From: Aplysia californica
Taxonomy: Eukaryota > Mollusca > Gastropoda > Aplysiida > Aplysiidae
Assembly: GCF_000002075.1 (NCBI RefSeq)
Contig: NW_004797300.1
Location: 1,551,005-1,615,004, forward strand
Length of the DNA stretch: 64,000 nucleotides
Reading direction: 5' to 3'
Below are positions 54,087 through 64,000 of the stretch, piece by piece (within the stretch, counting starts at the first letter, position 1; every line of letters starts with the position of its first letter). The position numbers and the translations under genes are program-made. The notes beneath the pieces were generated by a model. The model was not told the origin of the DNA, did no database searches, and saw only the letters and a program-made list of their open reading frames with translations.

Positions 54087-57000
54087 CTAGTATGGGCGAA
54101 TAGTACCAGCCAGACCTCTAAGAGCCCACCGAGAGCCAGCGATACCCTCCCGCCGCACGTCCATCTCCAACACCACCTCCTGCCTGGCCAGTCTGGAGTG
54201 GTACACAGGACATGCGTACGTCTCTGAGGCGCGGGTGCTGTCCTGGGTGCTGGGCTTCTCCGCGACGGGCCAGCAGGTGACGTGGACCACGGGCAGTGCG
54301 GCACAGCCCGTGCGAGGTGGAAGGTCCTGCAGCTCTCCTGTTGTCTTCTCCCAGGCACAGCCCCACACATAGATGCCCCACACAAACATTCCTTCTTGGG
54401 GAGGGTCTCTCAGCTGAAAGTGCACAGAAACAAAACCTTGATAATATAACTTGGACAAAATAAAAAATGCAACTGTATATGGGCTATCAGATGACGAATG
54501 ATCCCAACAGGATTCTCGATTTTATTAAAATAAAGTCTACTCAAAGATGTAAACAGCTATTTTAAATTATAAATTGCTGTTTATTAAACTAAATTTAACC
54601 ACATATAATTTTAGAATTTAGATACTTCAAACATTTCGACTCGCAAAGTAAAACCAAGCTGTGCTACGATACGAACTTACGTGAAGATACAAGTATCCAA
54701 CTTGTGTCCTGCATGCTCATAATATGACCTCATGCAGTTGCTAGAACAATAAAACCTACCAAATTAAACTAAAAGAAATCAGCTGCTCTGTGTAAGACTC
54801 CATCATACGTCTTTTTTCGTAATGGCGTATAGCCGAGTTTTACACTTAGCAGAAACAGATGTAAACTGGTAATCTAAAAATAGTAGCCTACATTGAAAAT
54901 GAAATAATACACACATGAATACAACAATAAACACATAATCTAGTAATACATGTAAAGAAACACAATCATAAGTGCATGATTTCAGAACTTCATTAATTTA
55001 GTTAAAGAATGGAATACATTATATTACAAATATATACATAAATTCTTTGATTAAAAGATATCGGTCTGTTACAGATGAGACTCAAAACATGTTGGGAACT
55101 GGTTAATGTGTTGGACACACATCCAAAACTCAGGAAAACTATATACAGTCCATGTTGGCTTTGAGCCCGGCCATTGGGAGAAAGCATAAGCGTGCTTAAT
55201 GACGAGGCGTGCTTGAGTGCAAAGTAGACATAATCTTGAGATTTTCATGTAGAAATTTCCTGAGTTATTTCCCTGCGTTCGTAAGTCGTGGTCGCACAAA
55301 AGTGTGCACTATCATTTTTAACCGAAATGGTAGTTTTTGTTTGTTTGTTTTAAAATTTATTTTGATAACGTATCATGGTAATAATTGAAAAGTTACTATC
55401 CATCTGATAAAGCATGAAATGAAAGATTTGTTGGTCACCTATGAATAAAGTAAATGTGAACTAGTTGACGTAATTTTAATGGAATCAAGTATCAAGGCAG
55501 GTAAGGAAACAAACATTCATGAAGAAAACAAAAGATGTGGAAAGGGTAGTTAAAAACATAAAAACACGAGGTCAACATAACTTGAAAAGTCATTAGTCAC
55601 TATTTATAACTTTGACCTGCAATTTACTACGCCATTTTCCATATAAGCAATACTAAAATTTTCCTTTGAAAAAGGTCAGCGTCCATGCCCTTTATATAGG
55701 GCCTGTACGCTTCCAGGGTGAACACACTCACTGCTGCGGTGTAGACTGCGTTCGAACTTCAAGGTGTAACCATGAAAGTATTGGCTGTTTGTAAATAAAA
55801 GCGCGCCTGAAGCCGAAGTTACCGTGCTTAAAGGCGCGTAATTTATGTAGCAAAAATTCAGTAAGAGCCGTTTAGCGTGCTTGAGTCCAAAATGTGTTTT
55901 ATACCGGCGTGTTTCAAGCCGACATGGACTTTAAACAGCGAAAAATTTGTTTCTATTGAAACAGACAACTGAGTTATCACAAGAAATACCTATAAATAAT
56001 AAATGCCTTTTCCTCCATACCCCTACAAAATCCTCATACATCTTAAACTTCAAACTCTGTTTGAAAAATCATCCCCTACCATAGACCAACAAAATGCAAC
56101 CCACTGGGGAAACTACATCATCATGTCTCACTAGAATAATGAAAACCACAACAAAGCAAGAGCAGGATCTCAAATGTAGGCCAATGCACAAAAATAGACC
56201 ACTCACATGATCTTTGTCCCTGGAGGTGACCTCTGTCTGGAAAGTGAAAAGTTCGAAATTCCCTGAGCGCTCGACAGCATAGCTCTTGATGCTGTCCTGC
56301 TTCAGTAAGGCCAACAGACCTCTGGGGTTGAAGAAAGCTCCAAGCCAGTAGGCAGGCATCTTCTCACGACCCTGTGAAGATAATACAGTATGAATGAGTA
56401 AATAATGTCATGATTTCATTATATCAGCATTGGTATATGTCAACGGTTAAACATTGTTCTCTTGCTGCGCAAAAAAGATTAACAGTTAATGTGAATGATA
56501 AATAATATGCAGGTATTTGACTGTGACACAGTGGATAAAGGTTCGAATACACAGTGCTTACACTCATACAGGTATAGGCTACTTGATTGATGAAAGGATA
56601 CAACAAAAATAGGCGCTTTTGAAAATACATATATAAATCGTCTCATTCTGCTTTTTTCTCTCACTCTTTTCTCTCATCTTCCCTTGCACCTCCTTTTTCT
56701 CTCAAAACATCTTCACTCTTTCATTGTCTCTTTCTTTCTATCGTCTAAATACACAAAACAAATCTAGTTTTGACCCTCCCACCCCCCTCCCACAACCTCG
56801 AAACACTTACCAGTGACAAAATGCGCTCAAAGTGATGACATCTACTCTGCAGCTCCACCAGCCACTGACCCATGCCATAGGTCAGGGGTGGAGCTGAGTT
56901 ACCAGACATGCGACACCAGGCCTCGGGGATACGCAGATGGAAAATGTCGTCGGCCACTTCCAGGGTATGCTGGGACACCTGATCACCCAGCACGTTGCTC

Positions 57001-60000
57001 TCTGTGGCCGTTTTGATGGCCTGGGAGGACAGACACATTTCAATCAAGTTTTAAGTTCATGATTATTTGGCGTACTGTAACATTTGAAGGGCTTTATGAC
57101 GAAGATATACATGTAGTATTGGAGAAGAGAGAAAGATGAAAAGTGAAATCCCTACTGAGTGGAACAATCACATTTAGAAAAGGAAGGTGGTGCACAGATG
57201 AAGTCTTTGCTCAGCGAAAAGACAATTGAATATGATAGAGGACTGAAGAGTTATTTTGAGGAACAAGAAAAAGCAATTTGACAAGGTGAATAAAGAGTAC
57301 CAGTACCGGTGTGAGAATTTACTATGTCTATACCTCCTTGCAACACCTAAAATCAGAAATAGCAGATTAACTACTGGGAAAAAACATGTCATATGTTAAA
57401 AAAATGAAAAACACAGAAAAGGCCAGTTATATAATTCCCCATCTATGGGTGGTTGAAGAAAAAAAAACTGAATCGAAGAAGTATGAAATCATTAATTTGT
57501 TTGGATCATTTTTATGACAAAACACAAAAGTAAGAAAGATTAGCGATTCTGCTAGCAAACATGGCCCCATGGCCTGTTGTCTCTTCACAGAGCATGAGAC
57601 AGCACTCGATGAGTTTCCTCACGTCACTGGCAATGGACCCTCTCACTTCTCCAGTCTAACATTCAGGGAAAAAAAAGAATACTCCCTCCCCAAAAACAGA
57701 CTAAAGTAGTAAAGTGAACAACAGTGGCAATGGAAAAAGACATATCAAACCTCAAGAGCAAAATGACATAACTCAGCATATATTATCTTTTATGGGAATT
57801 TGGTTGGAATTACATCCATTTCGTGTTCACACTATTTGAGCAATCTGTCTCTCTAAACAAAACTGAAGAAAATCCAGTGGTCCCGCAGATTTTGGTTTAA
57901 GCAGATTCCAGTGCATATAATATACTATTTTGTGAATATATCTGTACATCTTTACATCACTTGTACAGAATGCCATCAGTGTGAGGGATAACTCACCTGC
58001 AGACTCGTCCTGATTTCATTGAGAAGTTTGTACATGATCTCCAATTCCTTCATGATGAAGTTGTTGAATGATGTGAAGCCACCAACTTTCTTCACTTTCT
58101 CCACAATGTAATCCTGGAATAGAAGTATGAGTATGACCACATAATAAGCTCAGATGGGTTTAAGTGGGACCATAGCTTGGGTCATGCTTGTTTGAGTCCT
58201 AAATGAGGCATCCTTGAACTGCAGTTGTTTGAGTGTTTTTAAAGGCTCTCCCGCTCATTTGGTTTGGTCCTACTGAATAGGGACGTTGGAGGTTGCTATA
58301 CATTCTATTGAAGCTTAAGTGTGCGTCTTACCTTTGATACAATTTTCTTGGAAAATTGTTCAGTAAGTTATAAAAAGAAACAAACACTAAAACTTGTTAC
58401 TTCGATAACATACATCTCCATTGCTACACTACATAAACTGGCAAATTAATAATTTTGTTACAACTTTCCTTGCAGATTCATAAGCTCAACTGTCAACATA
58501 AAAGAGGAAATACTTTAATAGTAATCTTGTTGTAGGGGTTGGGAGAACCTTCTATAACATGTATATATGGTAGATTCTCTTTAATCCTGCAACCACCTTT
58601 TGTTAACATTTTCCTTTTCTTTTTCCCCTCCAATATATCCCTTTGTTCTTCTCTTCACTTTTCCTTTCGTCTGCCTTTTCTCTAAATTATTATAACTTCC
58701 TTGACAGATTCATAAACAAGACATATATACAAGCAAACAGAGCCACTCATTATACCTTGTTGTAGGCCTTGGGGACCTTCTGCAGCATGGTGTAGCAGAT
58801 CTCCCACAGCTCCATGTCCTTCCTCATCTTGTAGGTGGCATAGCTGGCCGTGCTGAAGACGCCTTGCTCCACCACCAGGGGGTTGTTGCTCTGGCTGCTC
58901 ACACTTGCCAACGGAGGACCTGAAAATAGCAGAAGGAAAAAAAAATTGTATTTATTGATTAATCTACAACCTACATATATCTAACCTATATTTGTTTTAT
59001 TTTTTTTATAAACTTTTTTTTCTCTTTCTTTTTTTTTGGAGGGGGGGGGGGGGGGGAGAAATGAGGGTGTTGACACCATAACACTCATTCAATGCTTGGA
59101 AAAAGCAAGATAGAATGACAGTACAAAAGATCGAGAGCAAAGAAGCAGGATTTATTAGAGGTGCCCTCAAACCACAGGCATAGCTGTGGCACCCACAAAC
59201 CATCAACATCTTTATTTGAAGAAAAAAGGAAGAACAAAAACAATTTAAAAAAAACAGAAGCTCATGAAGCTTATTGTTTCATCTCCGTCATGAAACTTTT
59301 TAGTTGTTTTGATCCTTAAGCAGTTTACGAGTTTTTGCAGAGGAGCATAGTAATGATTTGAACAACACAATTGTCTTGGGTGTAAGAGTCACTTGAGGGT
59401 GCCGAAGGTTGATCAAACTTCTTTCCGGTCCTTCTTAAGTTTACATTGTTCATTCAAGCTTTTTTCCCCGGCTCAAAATGAGTATCATATTTCTTTAATT
59501 CAAAGAAATAATAACAGCAATTTAGTGTTGTTTAAGGAAAGAAAGAAGCAGTCCAGAATATCAGTGATCTGACAAAGGAATGGCCTACCAGAGGCCCCCT
59601 TCAACCACTTGCTGAGCTATTATAGAAGTGAAAAGTCAATGTGCTACGATGTTCAGGGGTAAAAAAATTAAGAAAATTTTGCAACAGTGCATTCACAATG
59701 TAAAGACATTTCTAAAATAAGTAGCCGAAAAATAGTGCCAAGGTCTATAAAATAACTACCAGAGTGCTGAACAACAAAAGGAAAGTGAACTCAATGTACT
59801 TATGAAAAAAAGAAAAATTTGTACTCATAATATTAATAAGTTTCAACAAAGAGAAACTATTCTTAAACATAAAGTTGAAAGAAAAAAGTATAATAAAATG
59901 TGATAAATATAAATGTTTCAAACATGACAAACAGTTAAACTAAGCATACTCATACTTTTTAACTTCAAACAATTCCATGAAAATAGTAAATTCATACATA

Positions 60001-63000
60001 TATCAGATACATTTAATGTGAGGTGGGTATAGAATAGTATTTGGGGGGGGGGGGGGGGGGGAATACATTTTGATTTTGATGATGTAAGTTGTAAAACATA
60101 GAACTTGGGTAATATTTTTTTTCTAACACAGATACATATTTAAATTATCATTATGCGGTCTAACATGCATGTTACGCAAATGGATCATCATACTGAACAT
60201 TTGAACTAACCAAAGTCTGTGCAAGAATCAGGCAAATGCTAGTTGAAATCATCTTAATCTTTTAAAGAAAATTCCAAGAAACATGAGATTGAGAGACAAC
60301 ACACAGCAAACTATTTGTTAGGAGCACACAAAATAGGATCTGATCCAGTGTCTGATCTCACAGGTCAACTAGACAGGTTTAAAGACAGCACAGGTTAAAA
60401 ACACCAGTACAAAACAAAGAAAAAAAATGATGTCATGATGATAGGCCATACATGAAAGAAACATAACATCTCAATTGTTAAACAGGTATGAAAACTGAAC
60501 ATGAAGGAACATAAAGAAAGATGAAGAGATATCAGAAGGTTATTTCTTTTAAGCAGCTATTAAAACATGAAGAGAAGAAGAAGAAAAGAAATTAAAACAC
60601 ATAAAAAAAAATTCTGGAAAGAGTGTCTTTGATTTCTGAATACTACTCTGAACTATGAGGGTGCAGTGGTGGAGTGGTTAGTGCACTCGTCTCCGAAGTG
60701 GAAAGTCTGGGTTCGAGTCTCGGTTTGGACTCAGATTTTTTTTGCCCCCTTGAGCCCACCCAGCAGTAATGGGTACCTGACTTTGAGTTGGGGAACTAAA
60801 GGTGGCGTGGAAAGGAACTGGCCACCTTACCACAATATGCCGAAGGCCCAGGAAGTTGTCTCACTAACGAGGCAATCCCCAATGCCCGGATCGGATGCGG
60901 GAACAACTTTTTACTCTGAACTATGAAAATAATGGCTTTGATAGGCCAATTAGTGTTGCTACACAAGACTTTTGCTATGGAAGTTACATTTTCGTTTCCA
61001 CAAACTTAAGAGTTTGAGAAGTGAGAAAAAAAACACTGAGGCATTTTTGCACTTTTACAAAGAAAAGAAAAGTGCTACCAGGAATTCCACAATTCATGAA
61101 AAAATGGACGAGAAACAAAATTACATGAGCCATTCGATGATTGCATCACAAAACGTATAAAAGTATGAAGGAAGACTCTTCGCTACTTTACAAAGAAAAC
61201 TTGCAGAACAATTTAGTGTAGTTTATTTAAATGTTGGAAAGACAAAAAAGTTTTCAAGGGAACCAAAAGTTTTTAAAAAGTAGAAACATTCACTAGTCTA
61301 GACAGCTGATGTCTAGGAATTACTAAAATTAAGAGTACCATCAAAGCCAATAGTTACCTGTTTTAGCTGTACAAACAAAATATACAACAATCACCAAATA
61401 TTAGCTCACTCAATGATACAGAACGATAGGCAGGAACTTATCAAAATTATTCCATGTCATATAAGTTTCAACAACAGTAATAGCCACCGTTACTGCTCAA
61501 AGGGAGTATAATATTTTATCTAAACCATTGTCACAGCACTAGACCAGTATTACCAGCATAATATGCTACTACTGTTTGTGAACACACTGAAAACGCCTCA
61601 GTCAATCTAAACAATCTTATAATGCGTCATGCACTAGGAGATGAAGATATGAGCACATCCATTACAAAAACCACACAGCATTGACCACATGAGTATCATA
61701 TCCCTTGCACGCTGTAAAGGTTGTGCAGACTCGGATGTACTAAATCATTCAACATTCGTCTTTTTAGAACAAAAACTGACAAATTTTGTTAAAGGCAGAA
61801 AGGACTTTTCTGACTCACCTCAATTTCAAAACAAATTATGTCACAGCAACTGCCTAAGAAAAACTTGTGACCATATTACTGATTTAAAAAAACAAACAAA
61901 CCCAAACACTCCCCCCCCCCCCCAAATAAAAATAAATAAAATAAAACATTATTAAAATAAGGATTGAGAGCTGAATGGAATACATGTAGTCTGCAGAACC
62001 TCTAAGACAAGCACATCAGATGTTCAGCATCAAGCTTTTATTTTGCGTGTTCACCTGTCTTTGGCACGGCTTTTTCTTCTTCACCCTCTACTTCTTTCAC
62101 TTTATCTTTGGTGACACGAGCTATATATATATGGCATACAAACACAAAAATCAGACATTTTCTGTTACCTCAATGCACTACCTGAGCATGCATAGACAAG
62201 GACAAGGATTTCATAAGAAATTGACTCACCCCCCCCCCCCCCCCAAAACACATACACTCACAGCATTGCCTTTTTTCCTCTCCCTCTCTGTCTCTCTCTG
62301 TCTCTATCTCTATCTCTCACTCTCTCTCTCTCTGTCTCTCTGTCTCTCTCTGTCTCTCTCTCTCTCTCTAAATAACTTAAATATGCAAATGTATGGCCTA
62401 ATATGTAAATAATATATATATATGTTAAAATGTGTGCAAGTGAGTGCATATTCATACAAAACCCAGTCAGTGCATTGGCAAGTTCAGTCGAGGTAAGTAT
62501 GTCCAGATGTGCATTTTACATGAGATGAAAGAATTAATGCATCAGTGCTTGTGTGTGTGTGTGTGTGTGTGTGTGAGTGTGTGTGTGAGTGTGAGTGTGT
62601 GTGTGTGAGAGAGAGTGTGTATGTGCGTGAGTGTGTGTGTGTGTGAGTGTGAGAGAGAGAGAGAGAGGGAGAGAGAGAGGAAGAGAGAGAGAGAGGGGGG
62701 GGGGGTAAATGTGTGGTGTTGGGGGTGAGGGTGTTAATTGCGAGTCTATATATGTAGTCTCCATGAGCTTAAGTGTGAGTGTGAGTGAGTCTGTGTGTGT
62801 GTGTGTGAGCAAGTGAGGCTTGAGTTAGGTGGCATGCATGGCGTGTATGTATGAGCGTTTGTTGAACGAAAAAGCTAATTCTGCATTCCAGTTGAGATAA
62901 CTTACCAGAAAACGGGGTCGGTGGCCTGGGGAAGAGCTTGTGCGACAAGGTCGGAGAGGCTGGCATAGAGTCAAAGACTTTGTTCAACCTTGTAAAGATA

Positions 63001-63023
63001 TACTGGTCATCTCCAAGCAGAGT
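54087..63023 (-). CDS. DNHD1: Dynein heavy chain family protein, C-terminal part (DNHD1-like), partial
   Basis: Six exons of the C-terminal region of a dynein-heavy-chain-family protein, a microtubule motor ATPase or motor-like protein. Minus-strand exons: 63023-62906, 58919-58756, 58113-57997, 57020-56811, 56371-56207 and 54413-54087 (stop at 54089-54087). All have GT-AG borders and join in frame to 366 residues. Recognisable blocks are an acidic/hydrophobic helix ending in NEIRTSLQ; IPEAWCRMSGNSAPP; YWLGAFFNPRGLLALLKQ, which is the dynein WLGAFFxPxGFLxA motif; GMFVWGIYVWGCAWEKTTG; a TALP-like AALPVVHVTCWP; YACPVYHSR; and a C-terminus RWALRGLAGTIRPY. The usual axonemal ending differs, and the WGCAWEKTTGELQD block recalls DNHD1 (needed for sperm flagella in mammals), but the subclass is uncertain. 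ATPase modules, stalk and N-terminus must lie past 64000. Codon use is more GC-rich than the surrounding introns. Confidence 0.85.
55146..55930. mobile_element. MITE family A, copy 3 (dynein intron), diverged
   Basis: Ends CAGTCCATGTTGGCTTTGAG and GCCGACATGGACT are recognisable but mutated. The middle (about 55345-55725) is unlike copies 1 and 2 and includes a block ccctttatatagggcctg with the following cgcttccaggg that also occurs in the element at 11549-11925. Likely an older or rearranged copy. Confidence 0.75.
57548..57659 (-). CDS. Candidate extra or alternative exon of the dynein-like gene
   Basis: Inside the intron between exons 58113-57997 and 57020-56811. After a pyrimidine-poor acceptor (gaatgttag) the minus strand reads in the right phase TGEVRGSIASDVRKLI, then ECCLMLCEETTGHGAMF. 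It is GC-rich like the neighbouring exons and unlike the intron. It lacks a clear phase-0 donor: the best GT choices are GTGAAG in the wrong phase, or a weak GTTTTG just before an in-frame stop. It could be a real exon with an odd donor, a poison or terminal alternative exon, or a decayed exon. The spacing between SLQ and AIK in the skipped form is slightly shorter than in ordinary dynein heavy chains, which favours something being inserted. Confidence 0.4.
59041..59056. repeat. G homopolymer (dynein intron)
   Basis: A run of about 14 G interrupted once, next to a T-rich stretch. Confidence 0.85.
60042..60061. repeat. G homopolymer (dynein intron)
   Basis: An uninterrupted run of 20 G, potentially unstable and quadruplex-forming. 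Confidence 0.9.
60659..60911 (+). mobile_element. tRNA-derived SINE, family S1 copy 2 (dynein intron)
   Basis: About 85 percent like copy 1 by eye, with the same tRNA-like head and tail. An exact 15-bp target duplication TACTCTGAACTATGA flanks it (60644-60658 and 60912-60926), a clear sign of LINE-driven insertion. Antisense to the dynein gene. Confidence 0.9.
62229..62370. repeat. (C)n and (CT)n tract (dynein intron)
   Basis: A run of about 15 C followed, after a short gap, by about 90 bp of CT/CTGT units. Confidence 0.9.
62548..62706. repeat. (TG)n-(GA)n-(G)n compound microsatellite (dynein intron)
   Basis: About 95 bp of TG/AG-mixed units, then GA units and a run of about nine G. Confidence 0.95.
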
Positions 63024-64000
63024 CTGGATAACAAATAAAAAATAATTATTTGAATAACAAAAACGTTTTATGGCATTAAGACACAGAAATATGGATACTT
63101 TAGAGATGCAACGGGAGCCCTTCTAAAAACAGTATTCTTGAACAATACAAATTCACAAATTCATGAGTATATCAAATCGACCAAGGGGAATAAATCAAAA
63201 GTACAGATACAAATACATCATAAAATATCTTAGTTTGAGAAATGTTCAAGATCATGCACATGATACACACACTCTCTCTGTTTTACCAAGCAGTAAAGCT
63301 GTAGACTATAAAGAGTTTTAAAAAGTTTTAGTAGAGTTTTTACGGCACTCGCAACTGCATAAGGTCATATGAGCGCCAAAAGATTAGAGGTGTTACAAGA
63401 GAGTAACAAACATAAAAAAGAAGAAGGGGTGATAACGATGATAGATGTTTGATAGGAAAGAAGAAGCAAACCACACTAGAGCATCCGCCAACCACCCACA
63501 TAAAGAGTTTAAAGAGTTCACACAAGAGATTCTATCCTATAAAACCTCACAACAAACAGTTTGCATTTTTGTTCTGGACCTTAAAAGTAGAAAAAAAAAT
63601 AAATTTCAACCAAGTTTTGAAACAGGGGAAAAGAGGGGTGGCGGTATGTCAGGGGTGGTTTGCAGGTCAAGACCTTAAAGACCTATAATAAGATGCAATG
63701 TAGACACAAAGGGAACAAAGCACAAAACAGATAACGTAAGCCAGCTGTGAAAATGTACTAAATCCAAAATTTTGAATTTTAAAAAATTGCAGATCTTGAT
63801 CTGTGGCTCAAAAAATATTTGGTCAAAATTCAAATTCTAAAGGTTAAAAACAAGCGAGGAAAGGTAAACAGTGGATGTAGGCACAATTGTTAAAAGAATG
63901 AAACAGGTTTCTTTTAATTTCTCCTGTAAAATTTTGCTTTCCACTTTCAGGGCTTGGTAACGTACATTTGTAAGATCTTGCTTACGATAAATAGAACTAC
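63024..64000. other. Intron of the dynein-like gene, no exon recognised
   Basis: The sequence upstream of the exon at 63023 shows no further minus-strand coding segment with good splice borders before the window ends. A 40-bp repeat lies at 63337-63377. Confidence 0.5.

Noticed and set aside
1-64000. Bacterial-type features, CRISPR array, operon or viral integration
   Set aside because: Split genes, microsatellites and SINEs show eukaryotic nuclear DNA; no spacer arrays, Shine-Dalgarno-led gene runs, LTR pairs or capsid/reverse-transcriptase frames were seen.

Overview
This is a stretch of animal nuclear genome. The genes are broken by many introns with GT-AG borders, and one intron is of the rare U12 AT-AC kind. 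The DNA is AT-rich and full of dinucleotide microsatellites, tRNA-derived SINEs, MITEs and old DNA transposons. The protein-coding exons are close to animal orthologues. The repeat load (piggyBac-like TTAA elements, pogo/Tigger elements, SINEs with long target duplications, ctagatct clusters) fits a lophotrochozoan, most likely a gastropod mollusc. That placement is an inference, because no species marker was read.

Three host genes are supported. (1) TMEM138, minus strand, 14053 down to 8050: four coding exons joining exactly into 162 residues, the length recalled for the human protein. It is a four-helix membrane protein of the ciliary transition zone. (2) TUBGCP2 (gamma-tubulin complex component 2), plus strand, 19345 to 47374: 28 coding exons joining in frame into 932 residues. 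(3) The 3' end of a dynein-heavy-chain-family gene, minus strand, 63023 down to 54087: six exons (366 residues) of the C-terminal region, probably DNHD1-like. It continues beyond the right edge of the window. TMEM138 and TUBGCP2 lie head to head, and a strong splice donor at 14685 suggests that a noncoding first exon of TUBGCP2 begins only about 0.6 kb from the TMEM138 start. TUBGCP2 and the dynein gene are tail to tail, separated by about 6.7 kb that holds a decayed piggyBac transposon. All three genes act at the centrosome, cilium or on microtubule motors.

Layout: 1-8 kb is repeats and microsatellites with no gene, including a Tigger transposon (4039-5600) with a MITE (4447-5222) nested in its transposase. 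8-14 kb is TMEM138, whose introns hold a 137-codon open frame (9255-9668), a 170-bp tandem duplication, a palindromic element and a TTAA MITE. 14-19.3 kb is the probable shared promoter region plus a hAT-like element with 8-bp target duplications (16103-17429) and a pogo-type MITE (17745-18555). 19.3-47.4 kb is TUBGCP2, with introns full of MITEs, a SINE, foldback repeats and microsatellites. 47.4-54 kb is intergenic with the piggyBac relic. 54-63 kb is the dynein gene, with a SINE and a MITE in its introns. 63-64 kb shows no recognisable exon.

No rRNA gene, true tRNA gene, CRISPR array, operon or retroviral element was seen. The most interesting items are the U12-type AT-AC intron in TUBGCP2, the head-to-head gene pair, the unexplained intronic frame at 9255-9668, a possible extra or alternative dynein exon at about 57.6 kb, and several repeat families that could be defined from this window.
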